DNA of 44,598 nt. It comes from Cryomorphaceae bacterium MED-G11 (GTDB lineage Bacteria > Bacteroidota > Bacteroidia > Flavobacteriales > Flavobacteriaceae). The notes beneath the pieces were generated by a model. That model saw nothing but the letters and a program-made list of their open reading frames with translations, was not told the DNA's origin and ran no database searches. Each line of letters begins with the position of its first letter. Position 1 is the stretch's first letter. Below, in pieces: positions 32,448 to 41,951 of the stretch. The translations under genes were made by a program, and so were the position numbers. The DNA is taken from assembly GCA_002457075.1 (NCBI GenBank), contig NTKQ01000005.1, positions 1 to 44,598 on the forward strand, given 5' to 3'.

Positions 32448-32455
32448 CAAAATTA
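32448..32455 (-). promoter_or_regulatory. Bacteroidota -7 promoter element for sucB
   Basis: On the minus strand TAATTTTG exactly matches TAnnTTTG, 28 bases before the sucB ATG. A TTTA lies about 20 bases upstream, near the expected -33 position. It supports separate transcription of sucB-tatD from sucA. Confidence 0.5.
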
Positions 32456-32507
32456 ATCATAAAATTGAAACTATTTAAATAATCATTATCTTAATAAATA
32501 AAAATAA

Positions 32508-33467
32508 ATGCAAAACAGAAGAGGTTTTATTAAGTCATCATCTATTGCTTCACTTGGTTTAATTTCATTAAGTCAAAATTTATATTCCATAAATAGATTT
32601 TCATCCAGAAAAATGAAAATAAGTTTAATGCCAGGAACTGTTGGGATTAATGTCAATGCCTCTGAGTTACTAGATCTTGCAATAAAATATAATTTTGAAT
32701 CAATCTACCCGTTAATTAATGATTTAAAAAAAATGAGTCCCATTGAGTTAAGTGATTATTTAGATAAAATGGCAAGTAATTCTATATCGTTTGATGTCTC
32801 AATTTTACCAGTTGATTTTTCACAAACTGATTCTATTTTTAATGATGGTATTAAGGTTTTAAAAGACTATTGTAAAGTGATGAAAAAAATTAACTCGGTT
32901 GGATTTTGTAGATGGATAATGCCTACGAGTAATAATTTAACATATTTAAAAAATTTTAAAATACATAAAGAAAGGCTAAAAGAGTGTGCTAAAATAATTG
33001 GTGATAATAATATGAAACTTGGATTAGAATTTGTTGGACCAAAAACTCTTATGGCAAGAGATCAATTTTCATTTATACGAACAATTAATGAACTTAGAGA
33101 ATTAATCTCTGAAATTGACGAAAGAAATGTCGGATACCAACTAGATACTTTTCATTTATATTGTGCTAATCATTCAATTGAAGATTTAAGATTTTTAAAT
33201 AAAGATGATATAGTTATGTGTCAACTAAATGATGCAGTTAACGGTAGAACTCGTGATGAACAAATTGATCTTGAAAGAGATCTTCCTGGTAAAACAGGCT
33301 TGATAGATACTGCTCCTTTTTTAAATTTTTTACAAGAAGTTGGATATGATAGAACAGTAAGTGCTGAGCCATTTAATAAAGACTTAAACAAAATGAATAA
33401 TGAGGAGGCTGCAAAAACAACATATGATTCAATCAAGAATAGCTTCGTAAATGCTGGGGTTTTTTAG
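32508..33467 (+). CDS. Tat-exported sugar phosphate isomerase/epimerase-like TIM barrel protein
   Basis: This 319-residue protein has an N-terminal twin-arginine signal: NRRGFIKSSSIASLGLISLS (R4-R5-x-F-I-K), so it is probably exported folded to the periplasm. The rest matches the xylose-isomerase-like (IolE/UxuA-type) barrel, with KLGLEFVGP, YQLDTFHLYC and a late VSAEPFN supplying likely metal ligands (Glu, Asp, Glu). Substrate unknown; such exported isomerases often serve carbohydrate catabolism. It is alone on the plus strand between sucB and sucA, unrelated to its neighbours in pathway terms. Confidence 0.85.
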   Translation: MQNRRGFIKSSSIASLGLISLSQNLYSINRFSSRKMKISLMPGTVGINVNASELLDLAIKYNFESIYPLINDLKKMSPIELSDYLDKMASNSISFDVSILPVDFSQTDSIFNDGIKVLKDYCKVMKKINSVGFCRWIMPTSNNLTYLKNFKIHKERLKECAKIIGDNNMKLGLEFVGPKTLMARDQFSFIRTINELRELISEIDERNVGYQLDTFHLYCANHSIEDLRFLNKDDIVMCQLNDAVNGRTRDEQIDLERDLPGKTGLIDTAPFLNFLQEVGYDRTVSAEPFNKDLNKMNNEEAAKTTYDSIKNSFVNAGVF

Positions 33468-33489
33468 AATCTAATTTTATTTTCTAAAA
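33462..33489. terminator. Possible bidirectional terminator at the isomerase/sucA convergent end
   Basis: TTTTAGAA (33462-33469) and TTCTAAAA (33482-33489) form an 8-bp inverted repeat with a 12-base loop, spanning the stop codons of both convergent genes. T-rich sequence follows on either strand. The stem is nearly all A-T, so it would be weak. Confidence 0.3.
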
Positions 33490-36230
33490 TTATTTTTACT
33501 CTTATCAAATACATATTCAATTACCTGCTTATGTCTTCTTTCGAATCTTACATGACTACCTGATGCTGTAGATCCATAAAATCTTCTTGTTGCTGGTCTC
33601 ATGTTTTTTGCAACAGGGTGATAAGTTTGAATATGATTCCAAGCACCCATATTTCTTGGTTCTTCTTGAGCCCAAACTATATCCTTAGCATTTGAAAATT
33701 TTTTAATTTCAGAAATTATTAATTTGACAGGTAGAGGGAATAATTGTTCTATTCTAACAATAGCTACATTTTTTATATTATTTTTCTCTCTATAATCAAT
33801 CAAATCAAAGTAAAACTTTCCAGTACAGAAAACCAAAGAGTCTGCTTTTATTGGATCAATTTCAGGATCACTAATTACTGAAATGAACTTAGATGAACTT
33901 AACTCATCAATATCAGAAATCACTTTTGGGTGTCTTAGCAAGCTTTTTGGTGTAAATAAAATTAAAGGCTTTCTGAAAGTTGTAAGCATCTGCCTTCTTA
34001 AAAGATGAAAAAGGTTTGAAGGAGTTGTACAATTTGCAGCATACATATTATCTTTTGCACATAGTTGTAAATAACGTTCCATCCTGGCAGAAGAATGCTC
34101 AGCACCTTGACCTTCATAACCATGGGGAAGGTATAAAACTATTCCATTTTGTAATTTCCATTTGTCTTCTGCTGATGAAATATATTGATCAATTATAATT
34201 TGAGCACCATTAGAAAAATCACCAAATTGAGCTTCCCATATTGTTAAACATTTTGGATTAGCTAAGGCATATCCATAATCAAATCCAAGAACTCCATACT
34301 CTGATAAAAGTGAATTATATATTTTAAATACTCCTTTATTTTTTGATTCTATATTATTAAGAGGTAAATATTCTTCCTCAGAATCCTCAGATTTTAAAAC
34401 TGCATGTCGATGAGAGAATGTACCTCTCTCAACATCTTGACCAGATATTCTAATATTAAAACCTTCTATCATCAATGTTCCATAAGCAAGTAATTCAGCC
34501 ATAGCCCAATCTACTTTTCCTTTTTCAAAAACTAATTTCTCTCTAGAGTCAAATAGTTTAACAACTTTACGTAAGAATGATTTGTTAGGAAGGTTTGTAA
34601 TCGATTTTGCAACGTTAATTACTTCTTTTTTATCTGAGCCAGTATTAAAATCCTCTAACATCTTTTTTTCATCAACTCTATGATAACCTTTCCATACCTC
34701 TTGCATGAAAGGCGTAATCTTAGTTTTATCTTTTTTCTTTGAGTCAGTTAATTCTTCTTCTAACTCAGAAAAATATTCAGATTCAATTTTAGAAATATAT
34801 TGTTTTTGAATTAACCCTTGATCAATTAATTTAGACCCATATATATCACGAGGGTTAGGGTGTGAAGAAATATACTTATATAATTTAGGTTGAGTAAATC
34901 TTGGTTCATCTCCTTCATTATGACCATACTTTCTATATCCAAGTAGATCAATAAAGACATCTCTATTAAACTCATTTCTATATTCCAAAGCAAAGGTTAC
35001 TGCATGTATAACTGCTTCGACATCATCAGAATTAACATGAAGAACTGGAGATAAAGTTACCTTTCCTACGTCAGAACAATATGTGCTTGATCTAGCATCC
35101 AGATAGTTTGTAGTAAACCCTACTTGATTATTAACAATTAAATGGATAGTTCCACCAGTAGAATATCCTTTTAATCTTGACATTTGAACCAATTCATAGA
35201 CAACGCCTTGTCCAGCAATAGCAGCATCACCATGAACAATTATTGGTAAAACTTTATTTGTTTGATTATCAAAGTCATTTTCTAATTTAGCTCTAGCTAT
35301 TCCCTGAACTATTGGATCAACTGACTCAAGATGAGAAGGATTTGGAGCTAAGTTCATGTTAATTTTCTTACCCGATGGAGTAGTTCTCTCTGATGTCCAA
35401 CCAAGATGATATTTAACATCTCCATCAAATATATCTTCTTCATAATCTTTTCCTTCAAACTCACCAAAAATATCTTTACTTGACTTACCAAATATATTTG
35501 CTAGAGTGTTTAATCTACCCCTATGAGACATTCCCATTATAAATTCCTCAACACCTTTTTCAGCAGCAGAATTAATTAGAAAGTCTATGGCTGGAATTAA
35601 AGACTCCCCTCCTTCTAGAGAAAATCTTTTTTGTCCAACATATTTCTTTTGTAAAAAATTCTCAAAAGTATATGCTTTATTTAAGCTTTCAAGGATCTGT
35701 AGTTTTTCTTCTTTTGAAAAATTAGGATGATTTCCATTTATGTTAATTTGATTCTGAATCCATTTAACTCTGTTTGGATCTCTTATATACATATACTCAA
35801 TACCTATTGAATCACAGTATATTCTTTTTAAGTGATCTATTATGTTTTTTAATTTATCTGCTCCTATCCCAACTATTTCCCCTGCACTAAAAACTAATTC
35901 AAGATCACTATTTTCTAGACCAAAATTTTCTATATCTAGTGTAGGCAAGTATTTTCTTCTTTCCCTAACAGGATTTGTAACAGTAAATAAGTGTCCTCTT
36001 TTTCTATAAGCATCTATTAGATTAATAACCTGAAATTCTTTTTTTATATTTTCAGGTACTGCAAATGTTTTCTCTTCAACAGTAATATTTGCACTTTCTA
36101 ATCCAAAGTCAAATCCCTGAAAAAAGGCTTTCCAACTAGGCTCCAGACTATCAGGTGATTCCAAATACTGATCATACATTTCCGCAAAAAAATTTGTATG
36201 AGCTGAGTTAAGAAATGAGAATTTATCCAT
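33477..36230 (-). CDS. sucA: 2-oxoglutarate dehydrogenase E1 component
   Basis: This 917-residue thiamine-diphosphate enzyme decarboxylates 2-oxoglutarate and succinylates the E2 lipoyl group. The N-terminal E2-docking stretch FFAEMYDQYLESPDSLEPSW is present. GMSHRGRLNTLANI, the ThDP site GDAAIAGQGVVYE...IVNNQVGFTT, GYRKYGHNEGDEP and the late EGQGAEHSSARMERYLQL and PKSLLRHP are typical. Length is near the usual 900-940. It is not followed directly by sucB as in most bacteria. The region before its ATG has only an approximate -7 element. Confidence 0.97.
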   Translation of the reverse strand: MDKFSFLNSAHTNFFAEMYDQYLESPDSLEPSWKAFFQGFDFGLESANITVEEKTFAVPENIKKEFQVINLIDAYRKRGHLFTVTNPVRERRKYLPTLDIENFGLENSDLELVFSAGEIVGIGADKLKNIIDHLKRIYCDSIGIEYMYIRDPNRVKWIQNQININGNHPNFSKEEKLQILESLNKAYTFENFLQKKYVGQKRFSLEGGESLIPAIDFLINSAAEKGVEEFIMGMSHRGRLNTLANIFGKSSKDIFGEFEGKDYEEDIFDGDVKYHLGWTSERTTPSGKKINMNLAPNPSHLESVDPIVQGIARAKLENDFDNQTNKVLPIIVHGDAAIAGQGVVYELVQMSRLKGYSTGGTIHLIVNNQVGFTTNYLDARSSTYCSDVGKVTLSPVLHVNSDDVEAVIHAVTFALEYRNEFNRDVFIDLLGYRKYGHNEGDEPRFTQPKLYKYISSHPNPRDIYGSKLIDQGLIQKQYISKIESEYFSELEEELTDSKKKDKTKITPFMQEVWKGYHRVDEKKMLEDFNTGSDKKEVINVAKSITNLPNKSFLRKVVKLFDSREKLVFEKGKVDWAMAELLAYGTLMIEGFNIRISGQDVERGTFSHRHAVLKSEDSEEEYLPLNNIESKNKGVFKIYNSLLSEYGVLGFDYGYALANPKCLTIWEAQFGDFSNGAQIIIDQYISSAEDKWKLQNGIVLYLPHGYEGQGAEHSSARMERYLQLCAKDNMYAANCTTPSNLFHLLRRQMLTTFRKPLILFTPKSLLRHPKVISDIDELSSSKFISVISDPEIDPIKADSLVFCTGKFYFDLIDYREKNNIKNVAIVRIEQLFPLPVKLIISEIKKFSNAKDIVWAQEEPRNMGAWNHIQTYHPVAKNMRPATRRFYGSTASGSHVRFERRHKQVIEYVFDKSKNNFRK

Positions 36231-36298
36231 TCAATGTTATATAGTTAATAAAATTACAACTTGTTTTTTATGTTTCTTAATAATTTTTAGATTTTTGT

Positions 36299-37561
36299 AT
36301 GATGTTTGCTTTAATTGATTGTAATAATTTTTATGCTTCTTGTGAAAGAGTTTTTCAGCCTCATTTAAATGGTAAACCAGTTGTAATTTTATCGAATAAC
36401 GATGGTTGTGTCATAGCTAGAAGTAATGAAGCTAAATCTCTTGGAATTCCCATGGGAGCACCAGCATTCAAATACAAAGAACTTTTTCAAAAAAATAGGG
36501 TTCAGGTCTTCTCCTCTAACTTTACATTATATGGAGATATTAGCAATAGGGTAATGTCTATTATATCCAGATATGTGCCAGATGTAGAGGTGTATAGTAT
36601 TGATGAAGCATTCATAAAATTTAATGGATTCTCTGAAGATGAGACTAATAAAAAATGCAAAGAAATAATAGAAACCATATTGAAGTGGACAGGGATACCT
36701 GTTTCAATAGGTTTAGCACCAACAAAATCACTTGCAAAAGTTGCAAATAGGATTGCAAAGAAATACTCTAATAAAACAGATGGTTTCTATTCAATTAATA
36801 CTAATGAAAAACGAATCAAGGCTTTAAGAAATATTTCTGCTGGAGATATATGGGGTATTGGTTTTCAAAATGAAAAAAAATTATCCAGGGTTAATGTAAA
36901 GTCTGGAATGGACTTTATAAACCTTCCTGATAATTGGGTTAAAAAGAATATGAGTATAATAGGATTAAAACTTAAAAAAGAGCTTGAAGGAATTCCTACT
37001 CTTGATATTGAAGAGGGAAAAGTAGATAAAAAATCCATTGCTACAACTAGAAGTTTTGAATCTGATATTTCATCACTTAATGATCTTATTGAAAGAATTA
37101 CAACATTTTCTGTAGTTGCTTCTAAAAAACTAAGAAGACAAAATAGTGAATGTAATATGATCTCTGTTTTTATTAGAAGTAATCCTTTTAAAAAAGATAG
37201 TGAAAGATCTCATTTTAGCTTAACCAGGACACTCCCTTTCTCGACGAACTCAAGTATTGAAATAAGTAAGTTTGCTGTAAAACTTTTGAAGAAAATTTAT
37301 TCTAAAAATAAATCATACAAAAAAGCTGGAATAATATTAATGGGTTTATCTCCTCAGTCCACTCATCAATTTAGCTTATTTGATCAAAATATTGATAAAC
37401 AAAAAAAGCTAATGAGGAGCATTGACAGTATTGATAATAAATATGGACTTTATAAGGTAAGGCTAGCTAGTCAAGATCAAAAAAGAATCTGGAAAATGAA
37501 GAGACAAAAACTATCAAGAAATTACACAACTGAGATTGACGAAGTTTTAATTGTTAAATAG
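36299..37561 (+). CDS. umuC: Error-prone DNA polymerase V catalytic subunit UmuC
   Basis: This 420-residue Y-family polymerase has the first metal-binding segment ALIDCNNFYASCERVF and the catalytic pair in VYSIDEAFI. SIGLAPTKSLAKVANRIAKK, a helix-hairpin-helix-like INLPDNW region and a DUF4113-like C-terminal tail follow (QFSLFDQ, KYGLYKVRLASQ). It carries out translesion synthesis after DNA damage. The start is the first of two adjacent ATGs. It lies three bases upstream of umuD, the reverse of the umuD-umuC order usual in bacteria. No obvious LexA box is visible in the 68-base upstream gap. Confidence 0.96.
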   Translation: MMFALIDCNNFYASCERVFQPHLNGKPVVILSNNDGCVIARSNEAKSLGIPMGAPAFKYKELFQKNRVQVFSSNFTLYGDISNRVMSIISRYVPDVEVYSIDEAFIKFNGFSEDETNKKCKEIIETILKWTGIPVSIGLAPTKSLAKVANRIAKKYSNKTDGFYSINTNEKRIKALRNISAGDIWGIGFQNEKKLSRVNVKSGMDFINLPDNWVKKNMSIIGLKLKKELEGIPTLDIEEGKVDKKSIATTRSFESDISSLNDLIERITTFSVVASKKLRRQNSECNMISVFIRSNPFKKDSERSHFSLTRTLPFSTNSSIEISKFAVKLLKKIYSKNKSYKKAGIILMGLSPQSTHQFSLFDQNIDKQKKLMRSIDSIDNKYGLYKVRLASQDQKRIWKMKRQKLSRNYTTEIDEVLIVK

Positions 37562-37564
37562 GAT

Positions 37565-37999
37565 ATGACTAAAAAGAATAATATTAAAATATTTAAACCT
37601 AATGATATCAATTCTTTAGAGAATCTATTTATTGAAGATGGAATATCAGCTGGATTTCCCTCACCAGCAAGTGACTTTGAGGAATCAAGAATTAGTCTTG
37701 AGAAAGTAGTCGTTAAAAATAAAGAAGCTACATTTTATGCAAAAGTATCAGGAGAATCAATGAAAGATGCAGGTTTAGATGATGGAGATATTCTAGTGAT
37801 TGATAGAAGCGAAGAATTAAAAAATAATAAAATTGCAGTCTGCTATTTAAATGGAGATTTCACTGTAAAAAGAGTTAAAATTGAAAAGGATCATATATAT
37901 CTAATACCAGAGAATAAAAATTATGATCCAATTAAAGTGACCGAAGAAAATGAATTTATAGTATGGGGAGTTGTTACTTATGTAGTTAAAAAGGTTTAA
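37565..37999 (+). CDS. umuD: UmuD-like S24 autoprotease subunit of polymerase V
   Basis: This 144-residue S24 peptidase has the self-cleavage site Ala29-Gly30 in DGISAGFPSPASDF. The catalytic Ser65 lies in KVSGESMKDAGLDDGD and Lys102 in LNGDFTVKRVK. There is no DNA-binding domain, so it is UmuD rather than LexA. RecA-stimulated cleavage would give UmuD', which activates UmuC. It follows umuC with a three-base gap and its stop overlaps the convergent thiolase gene by four bases. Confidence 0.95.
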   Translation: MTKKNNIKIFKPNDINSLENLFIEDGISAGFPSPASDFEESRISLEKVVVKNKEATFYAKVSGESMKDAGLDDGDILVIDRSEELKNNKIAVCYLNGDFTVKRVKIEKDHIYLIPENKNYDPIKVTEENEFIVWGVVTYVVKKV

Positions 38000-39165
38000 A
38001 GCCTTTCATAAATACCAGCAATTCCCTGTCCACCTCCAACACAAGCAGTCACCATTCCATACTTTTGATTTCTTCTTTTCATTTCTTCTAATAATTGAAT
38101 TGAAAGTTTAGCTCCAGTGCAACCTAAAGGATGACCTAAAGCTATAGCTCCCCCATTTACATTTACTGTTTCTGGGTCAAGACCACTCTCTTGAATAACA
38201 GCAAGTGCCTGTGCAGCAAAAGCCTCATTTAATTCAGTTTGTTCAATATCAGATAATTTTAAACCTGCTTGTTTTAAAGCTTTAGGAATTGCCTCTACTG
38301 GTCCAATACCCATATATAATGGATCAACACCACCTGATGTACATGTTACCATCCTTGCAATTGGCTTCACTCCAAGTTGTTTTACCATCTCTTCTGACAT
38401 TACAAGAACAAAAGCAGCTCCGTCAGACATTTGAGATGAGCTACCTGCAGTAACTATACCTCCGAGTTTAAAAGCTGGTCTTAGTTTTGCTAAAGCTTCA
38501 ATTGTTGTTTCTCTTCTGACGCCTTCATCCATATCTACAGTATGAGATTTAGAAACTTTTTTACCATCCTTAACAAAAACTTCTTCAACAGTTACAGGAA
38601 CTATTTGATCTTTAAAATACCCTTTATCAATTGCATTAGCAGCCTTTGAATGAGACTCATAAGAGAATTTATCTGATGCTTCTCTCGTAATTTTATATTT
38701 TTCTGCAACTGCCTCTGCAGTATGCCCCATTCCAATATGATAATTCATATTTTCCATATTGGCGTTATAGCTTGGCGCTAACTTATAACCAGTCATTGGC
38801 AATAAGCTCATACTTTCAATTCCACCTGCAATAAATATATCACCAAACCCAGCTCTAACTTTACTTACAGCCATTGAAATTGCCTCGAGACCTGAAGCAC
38901 AATATCTATTAATTGTTACACCAGGAACTTCTTTACCAAGAGCTCTTGCAGAAATTAATCTAGCAACCTGTAAACCTTGCTCTCCTTCAGGATTCGCACA
39001 TCCCACAATTACATCATCAACCTTCGTAGTATCAAGTTCAGGAACTTGACTTGAAAGATGCTTGATTACATCAACTGCTAGATCATCGGTTCTATAATTT
39101 TTAAAGCCACCTCTTTTTGCTTTTCCTATTGCTGATCTATAACCAGCTACTATATATGCTTCCAT
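37996..39165 (-). CDS. fadA: Acetyl-CoA C-acyltransferase (3-ketoacyl-CoA thiolase)
   Basis: This 389-residue thiolase performs the last step of beta-oxidation. The nucleophile Cys is in VTINRYCASGLEAIS (about residue 89), His in GGAIALGHPLGCTGA and the second Cys in TACVGGGQGIAG. GSSSQMSDGAAFVLVMS and LNEAFAAQA are further signatures. Length is canonical. It follows the multifunctional dehydrogenase with two bases between them, forming a fadB-fadA operon. Confidence 0.96.
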   Translation of the reverse strand: MEAYIVAGYRSAIGKAKRGGFKNYRTDDLAVDVIKHLSSQVPELDTTKVDDVIVGCANPEGEQGLQVARLISARALGKEVPGVTINRYCASGLEAISMAVSKVRAGFGDIFIAGGIESMSLLPMTGYKLAPSYNANMENMNYHIGMGHTAEAVAEKYKITREASDKFSYESHSKAANAIDKGYFKDQIVPVTVEEVFVKDGKKVSKSHTVDMDEGVRRETTIEALAKLRPAFKLGGIVTAGSSSQMSDGAAFVLVMSEEMVKQLGVKPIARMVTCTSGGVDPLYMGIGPVEAIPKALKQAGLKLSDIEQTELNEAFAAQALAVIQESGLDPETVNVNGGAIALGHPLGCTGAKLSIQLLEEMKRRNQKYGMVTACVGGGQGIAGIYERL

Positions 39166-39167
39166 AA

Positions 39168-41552
39168 TTAATTTCTTAAAGGTTTTTTATTCATTAGCAT
39201 GTACTGTATTCTATCTAAAGTTTTTTGATTACCAAGTAAACTCATAAAGTTTTCTCTTTCTAAATCTAAAAGGTATTCCTCACTTACATTTTGAGAATAA
39301 GTAAGATCACCTCCACACATTACATATGCAATTTTTCTTGAGACTTCAACATCATAATCTGACATATATTTACCAAGTTTAAATTCATTTATAGCTGAGT
39401 ACAATGTTGATAATCCCGCTCTTCCTAAAACTTCAATATCCTGTCTAGAAGATGGTGGAACATAGCCAGATTTTAAGCTTAAGGCTTTATCTTTTGCCTT
39501 TGCAATATTTCTCATTCTATTCATGCAGATAAAGTCTCTATTTGGATTTAAGTAATGAAGATCATAAGCCTCATGTGCTGATGTAGAAACAGATCCCATT
39601 GCAATTGACTTAAAATGGTCAATTAAAGAGGGCATTTTTACATCTCCTGTGTTAAAAGAATCAGATGCTCTCATTGCCATCTCTTTTGTACCTCCACCTC
39701 CTGGAATAAGACCAACTCCAGCTTCTACTAAACCAATATATGATTCAGAGGCATAGATTCCAGCATCACAATGAATTGCAACCTCAAGTCCACCACCCAT
39801 CACAAATCCGTGAGTTGCAGCAACTACAGGCACATTACAAGTTCTCATTTTCATTAATATTTTTTGAAACCCAACTAAAAACTCCTCAATTTCACCAAAG
39901 TTTTGTTGCATAGCCATCATACCAATATTCATAAGATTGGCTCCTACAGAAAATTGTTTATCATTATTACCAATAACAATTCCATTCCAGCCATCTTTTT
40001 CTGCAATATCAATTGCTTCATTTATTCCCTTTGCAATTCCCTCTCCAATTGAGTTTCCCTTTGTTTGAAATTCAATACACATAACCCCATCACCAATGTC
40101 ATGAACCGTACATTCAGAATTTCTTAAAATTTGATTGTTTTCTCTAAAAGCATCGAGTATATAAAATGATTCAGCACTAGGAACATTAATATATTTCTTT
40201 GACTTTAAATCAAAATATTTTTTCTTACCACCTTCAAACTTATAGAATGATTCAGCACCTGAATTTTTCATATCTGAAATCCAATCTGGAACTTTGTCAC
40301 TACACCCTTCAATCATGCTAATTGCAGAATCTAGACCAAGATTATCCCATAGTTCAAAAGGACCCTGATCCCATGCATAACCAGTTCTTAAAGCATCATC
40401 TAATTGATAATATTCATCTGCAATCTCAGGAATGCTCATAGCTGAGTATGAAAGTAGACATGAGAAATATTCTCTGTAAAACTTATTTACATCTGAATCA
40501 CCTTCTACTAAAAATTTAAGTCTTCTATCAAAAAGTTCAATTGATTTAGCTTCTTTAATTTCAGGAAGATTTGGTTTAATTGATTTTCTATATGTGTTTG
40601 TTTTAAGATCAAGAGCATTTATAATTGTCTTTCCATTTTCATCTTTTTCTCTCGTTTTTTCGTAATAACCTTTACCAGATTTGTTTCCTAAGAAGTTATT
40701 ATCAATTAAAAATTTAAATGATTTATTTTCAGGTTTACTAGCTAGTTTACTATAGAAAGTATCATCCTTGACATTTCCTACCAAAAACCTTGTTACATTA
40801 TCACTGGTATCTAGACCAACTATATCTTGTAATCTATAAGATCCAGAATTAGGATGACCTATAACACTTCCGGTCATTAAGTCAACCTCCTCAATTGTAA
40901 AATTATATTTTTCAGTAAGCTCTAATACTTTAATTCCAGACATTACTCCAATTCTGTTTCCTATAAATCCAGGTGTATCTTTACAAAGAACTGTTTGTTT
41001 ACCTAGCACAACATCACCAAAATCCATTAAAAAAGAGGTTAATGAAGGGTCAGTTTCTGTATGAGGGATTACCTCAAATAACCTTAAGTATCTTGGTGGG
41101 TTAAAAAAATGTGTTCCACAAAATTTTGACCTAAAGCTATCTGACCTTCCTTCACACAATAGTGAAATTGGAATACTGGATGTATTTGAGGTCACAAAAG
41201 CATGATCAGATTTCAGTTTTTCAACTTTTTCGAAAACAGTTTTTTTGATCTCAAGATTTTCTACAATTACTTCAATTATCCAATCAGCATCTTTTATCTT
41301 TTCAAAATCATCTTCAAAATTCCCCGTTTTAATTCTTTTAGCATAGCCTTTTTTGTAAAGAGGATTTGGTCTTGATTTAATTGCATTTTTAAGAGATTCA
41401 TCTGCAATAATATTTTTATTTTTAATTGATTTGTCCTTTGGTGGGATATCTAACATTAAAACATCTATACCAACATTTGCAAGGTGACAAGCAATTCCAG
41501 AACCCATTACTCCAGATCCAAGTACTGCAGCTTTTTTAACTTTATAACTCAT
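39168..41552 (-). CDS. 3-hydroxyacyl-CoA dehydrogenase / enoyl-CoA hydratase fusion (FadN/FadB-type)
   Basis: This 794-residue multifunctional enzyme has an N-terminal NAD-binding fold (AVLGSGVMGSGIACHLAN). HAD motifs include SNTSSIPISLL and CGTHFFNPPRYLRLFEVI. The HAD C-terminal domain has DTPGFIGNRIG, and the crotonase-fold hydratase is C-terminal (about 480-690, with HGFVMGGGLEVAIHCDAG and EAGVGLIPGGGGTKEMA). The order dehydrogenase then hydratase is that of Bacillus FadN/YusL, opposite to E. coli FadB. It oxidises acyl chains together with FadA downstream. Confidence 0.94.
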   Translation of the reverse strand: MSYKVKKAAVLGSGVMGSGIACHLANVGIDVLMLDIPPKDKSIKNKNIIADESLKNAIKSRPNPLYKKGYAKRIKTGNFEDDFEKIKDADWIIEVIVENLEIKKTVFEKVEKLKSDHAFVTSNTSSIPISLLCEGRSDSFRSKFCGTHFFNPPRYLRLFEVIPHTETDPSLTSFLMDFGDVVLGKQTVLCKDTPGFIGNRIGVMSGIKVLELTEKYNFTIEEVDLMTGSVIGHPNSGSYRLQDIVGLDTSDNVTRFLVGNVKDDTFYSKLASKPENKSFKFLIDNNFLGNKSGKGYYEKTREKDENGKTIINALDLKTNTYRKSIKPNLPEIKEAKSIELFDRRLKFLVEGDSDVNKFYREYFSCLLSYSAMSIPEIADEYYQLDDALRTGYAWDQGPFELWDNLGLDSAISMIEGCSDKVPDWISDMKNSGAESFYKFEGGKKKYFDLKSKKYINVPSAESFYILDAFRENNQILRNSECTVHDIGDGVMCIEFQTKGNSIGEGIAKGINEAIDIAEKDGWNGIVIGNNDKQFSVGANLMNIGMMAMQQNFGEIEEFLVGFQKILMKMRTCNVPVVAATHGFVMGGGLEVAIHCDAGIYASESYIGLVEAGVGLIPGGGGTKEMAMRASDSFNTGDVKMPSLIDHFKSIAMGSVSTSAHEAYDLHYLNPNRDFICMNRMRNIAKAKDKALSLKSGYVPPSSRQDIEVLGRAGLSTLYSAINEFKLGKYMSDYDVEVSRKIAYVMCGGDLTYSQNVSEEYLLDLERENFMSLLGNQKTLDRIQYMLMNKKPLRN

Positions 41553-41624
41553 ATTTTTTTATAATAAATGCTAATCTAAATAAAATTATTTTAATTATTA
41601 TCTTTACACGGTTAACAAAAAATT

Positions 41625-41918
41625 ATGGACAAAGAAAATATACTAGCAAACTTTCAATCAAAAGCTAAAAATGCTGCTCCGATTGGTGGTACTATTAAAT
41701 TCGAAATTGATGGAAACTCTATCTGCATTGATGGAACAGGATCTGAAAATAAGATCTTATTAGAGGATATGGAAGCAGACTGTACCATTACAATGGCTGG
41801 ATCTCTGATGGAAGATCTTAAAAATGGTAAAGTAAATCCTATGATGGCTGTTATGAGTGGTAAACTCAAGATCAAGGGCGATCAAGGTTTGGCAATGAAG
41901 CTTCAGGCTTTTATGTAA
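41625..41918 (+). CDS. SCP2 sterol-binding domain protein
   Basis: This 97-residue protein consists of a single SCP2 lipid-binding fold, with [33 protein letters not shown] and the characteristic [22 protein letters not shown]. These domains bind acyl-CoA or other lipids in a hydrophobic tunnel. It is divergent from the beta-oxidation operon (72-base gap), which suggests a role as an acyl-CoA carrier for that pathway. A near-match -7 element (TATCTTTA, 41599-41606) precedes it. Confidence 0.92.
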   Translation: MDKENILANFQSKAKNAAPIGGTIKFEIDGNSICIDGTGSENKILLEDMEADCTITMAGSLMEDLKNGKVNPMMAVMSGKLKIKGDQGLAMKLQAFM

Positions 41919-41951
41919 ACCAAAAATTATCTTTCATAAAATTGCAAAGCT

